Of a stretch of 7,302 nt of DNA, positions 5,791 through 7,302 are shown one piece after another. The translations under genes and the position numbers were made by a program. The notes beneath the pieces were generated by a model. It did not search any database. It was not told where the DNA came from and saw only the letters and a program-made list of their open reading frames with translations. The stretch's first letter is position 1; each line of letters starts with the position of its first letter. Source of the DNA: DATGEO01 sp035310015 (GTDB lineage: Bacteria; Chloroflexota; Dormibacteria; Dormibacterales; Dormibacteraceae); NCBI GenBank assembly GCA_035310015.1, contig DATGEO010000162.1:1-7302 (forward strand), read 5' to 3'.

Positions 5791-6754
5791 GCTGCGATTC
5801 GACCCGCTGCGGCGCGAATGGGTCGCGTACGCCACCGAGCGCAACGACCGCACGTTCCTGCCCAAGGATTTCTGCCCGCTGTGCCCGAGCGGTCCAGGCG
5901 GCCGCTCCGAGGTGCCGCTCGACACATTCGAGGTGGTTGTCTTCGAGAACCGCTTCCCCGCCTTCGGTCCGGACCGCGTGCGCGGGCGCCCGGTGCGACC
6001 CGCCACCACCGGCTGCGAGGTCGTGGTCTACACGCCCGAGCACGAGCTGCAGCTGGCGCAGCTGCCCCTCGATCGCGTCCGGCTGCTCATCGACGTGTGG
6101 GCGGACCGCTACGTCGAGCTCGGCTCTCGACCCGAGGTCGCGTACGTGTACATCTTCGAGAACAAGGGCGAGGCGGTCGGCGTGACACTGCACCATCCCC
6201 ACGGCCAGATCTACGCGATGCCCTTCATCCCGCCGTTTGCGCAGGCGGAGCTGGACTCGGCGCGGGAGAGGCTCGAGGATGACGGCGTGTGCCTGCACTG
6301 CGAGGAGGTCGCGCGCGAGACCGCCGGGCCGCGGCGCGTGCTCGCCAACGAGTCGATCAGCGCGTTCGTGCCGCACGCGGCGCGGTGGCCGTACGAGGTT
6401 CACGTGTACCCGCGCCGCCACGTGGCCTCGATCGCGGACCTCGACAGCGCCGAGCGGGACGACCTCGCGAGCGCCCTGCTGCGCACCGCCGGCGCGTACG
6501 ACGCGCATTTCGGATTTTCGACGCCTTACGTGATGGCGATGCACCAGGCCCCGACCGACGGCGGGTCGTGGCCGCAGGCCCACCTGCACTTCGAGTTCTA
6601 TCCGCCCCACCGCCGCCGTGACCGGCTGAAGTACCTCGCGGGCGTCGAGCTCGGCGCGGGTACGTTCGTCAACGACACGAAGCCCGAGGACACCGCGGCG
6701 CAGCTGCGCAAGGCCGCCGAGCTCTCCGTTCCCAATCCGCTGATTAGTGCATAG
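5783..6754 (+). CDS. galT: Galactose-1-phosphate uridylyltransferase
   Basis: Leloir pathway enzyme of the HIT superfamily: exchanges UDP-glucose and galactose 1-phosphate to UDP-galactose and glucose 1-phosphate, in the cytoplasm. The 323-residue protein has the active-site motif HPHGQ at 138-142, where His140 corresponds to the nucleophilic histidine (His166 in E. coli). The zinc ligands of the E. coli enzyme also appear conserved: Cys31 and Cys34 (CPLC), His87 and His138. The GalT motif FENRFPAF is at 54-61, ENKGEAVGVTLHHPHGQ leads into the active site, and the C-terminal HIT half has WPYEVHVYPRRH and QAHLHFEFYPP. A second CxxC (CLHC, 170-173) is of unclear role. It is slightly shorter than the E. 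coli protein (about 348). The ATG overlaps the preceding small ORF. It links the locus to galactose and supports the galactosidase role of the GH42 gene. Confidence 0.96.
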   Translation: MPELRFDPLRREWVAYATERNDRTFLPKDFCPLCPSGPGGRSEVPLDTFEVVVFENRFPAFGPDRVRGRPVRPATTGCEVVVYTPEHELQLAQLPLDRVRLLIDVWADRYVELGSRPEVAYVYIFENKGEAVGVTLHHPHGQIYAMPFIPPFAQAELDSARERLEDDGVCLHCEEVARETAGPRRVLANESISAFVPHAARWPYEVHVYPRRHVASIADLDSAERDDLASALLRTAGAYDAHFGFSTPYVMAMHQAPTDGGSWPQAHLHFEFYPPHRRRDRLKYLAGVELGAGTFVNDTKPEDTAAQLRKAAELSVPNPLISA

Positions 6755-6765
6755 GATGTAGCGCC

Positions 6766-7302
6766 ATGGCATCGGTGACGTACGACCGTGTGACGAAGCG
6801 GTTCACCGGTGGGACGACCGCGGTGAAAGACCTGTCGCTCGACATCAAGGACACCGAGTTCATGGTCCTGGTCGGACCTTCGGGCTGCGGCAAGTCGACG
6901 GCGCTGCGCATGCTCGCAGGACTCGAAGAGATCACGGAGGGCGAGATCCGCATCGGCGACACCGTCGTCAACGAGATGCCGCCGCGGGACCGTGACATCG
7001 CGATGGTGTTCCAGTCCTACGCCCTCTACCCGCACATGACGGTCCACGACAACATGGCGTTCGGCCTGCGCATGCGCGGCATGCCGAAGCCGGAGATCGA
7101 GAAGCGGGTGGCCCACGCGGCCGAGATCCTCGAGCTCGGTCCGCTGCTCAAGCGCAAGCCGCGCCAGCTCTCGGGCGGCCAGCGGCAGCGGGTCGCGCTG
7201 GGCCGCGCCATCGTCCGCGAGCCCCAGGCCTTCCTGCTCGACGAGCCCCTCTCCAACCTCGACGCCAAGCTCCGCGTCCAGACCCGCATCGAGCTCCAGA
7301 AG
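6766..7302 (+). CDS. MsmK/UgpC-type sugar ABC transporter ATPase, partial (C-terminus beyond right edge)
   Basis: Hydrolyses ATP to drive a CUT1 sugar importer at the cytoplasmic face. The 179 visible residues contain the whole sequence of nucleotide-binding motifs: Walker A GPSGCGKST (37-45), Q-loop Gln83 in MVFQSYALYPHMTV, signature LSGGQRQRVALGRA (135-148), Walker B AFLLDEP (155-161) with catalytic Glu160, and D-loop SNLD (163-166). The switch histidine and the C-terminal regulatory domain typical of this subfamily (full length about 360-400) lie past the edge. ATG 6766 is preceded by AGGA at 6753-6756, which overlaps the galT stop, with 9 nt spacing. The leftward operon encodes two permeases and a binding protein but no ATPase in the window, so this one probably serves them; such ATPases can also be shared among several importers. 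Confidence 0.95.
   Translation, partial: MASVTYDRVTKRFTGGTTAVKDLSLDIKDTEFMVLVGPSGCGKSTALRMLAGLEEITEGEIRIGDTVVNEMPPRDRDIAMVFQSYALYPHMTVHDNMAFGLRMRGMPKPEIEKRVAHAAEILELGPLLKRKPRQLSGGQRQRVALGRAIVREPQAFLLDEPLSNLDAKLRVQTRIELQK

Noticed and set aside
5750..6772. 340-codon minus-strand open frame opposite galT
   Set aside because: Arg/Val/Leu-rich low-complexity antisense frame; the plus strand has complete GalT zinc and active-site motifs.

Overview
The window holds one complete-looking sugar utilisation locus from a high-GC bacterium. The strong G/C bias at third codon positions, the Tat-type lipoprotein substrate-binding protein, and the mix of ATG, GTG and apparent leaderless starts suggest an actinobacterium, possibly a deep-branching one such as Thermoleophilia. 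That placement is inference; no rRNA or other marker gene is present.

Two divergent gene clusters share a 160-bp control region (4685-4844). Leftward (minus strand), in transcription order: a family 1 extracellular substrate-binding lipoprotein (4684-3281), a MalF-type permease (3261-2296), a MalG-type permease (2296-1337) and a GH42 beta-galactosidase (1340 to beyond the left edge). Junctions are tight: a 19-nt gap, a 1-nt overlap (TGATG) and an apparent 4-nt overlap (CTGA). Rightward (plus strand): a DeoR-family repressor (4845-5639), a 57-codon unknown ORF (5617-5790) overlapping both neighbours, galactose-1-phosphate uridylyltransferase galT (5783-6754), and an MsmK/UgpC-type ABC ATPase (6766 to beyond the right edge).

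The genes make a coherent pathway. A beta-galactoside is captured outside the cell by the lipoprotein, imported intact by the two permeases powered by the ATPase, and cut in the cytoplasm by the GH42 enzyme, which has no signal peptide. The released galactose enters the Leloir pathway, in which GalT acts. Galactokinase and UDP-galactose 4-epimerase are not in the window. The DeoR protein is the obvious regulator; a perfect 8-bp inverted repeat at 4808-4827, lying on its own predicted promoter, is the best operator candidate.

This is mostly a recognisable carbohydrate locus, and I see no evidence of a radically new system. The points most worth a second look are the operator and apparent leaderless promoter of the repressor, the lack of a canonical start codon for the GH42 gene, the small unknown ORF between deoR and galT, and the GC hairpin just after the deoR stop. 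No mobile elements, CRISPR arrays, tRNAs or rRNAs were found.
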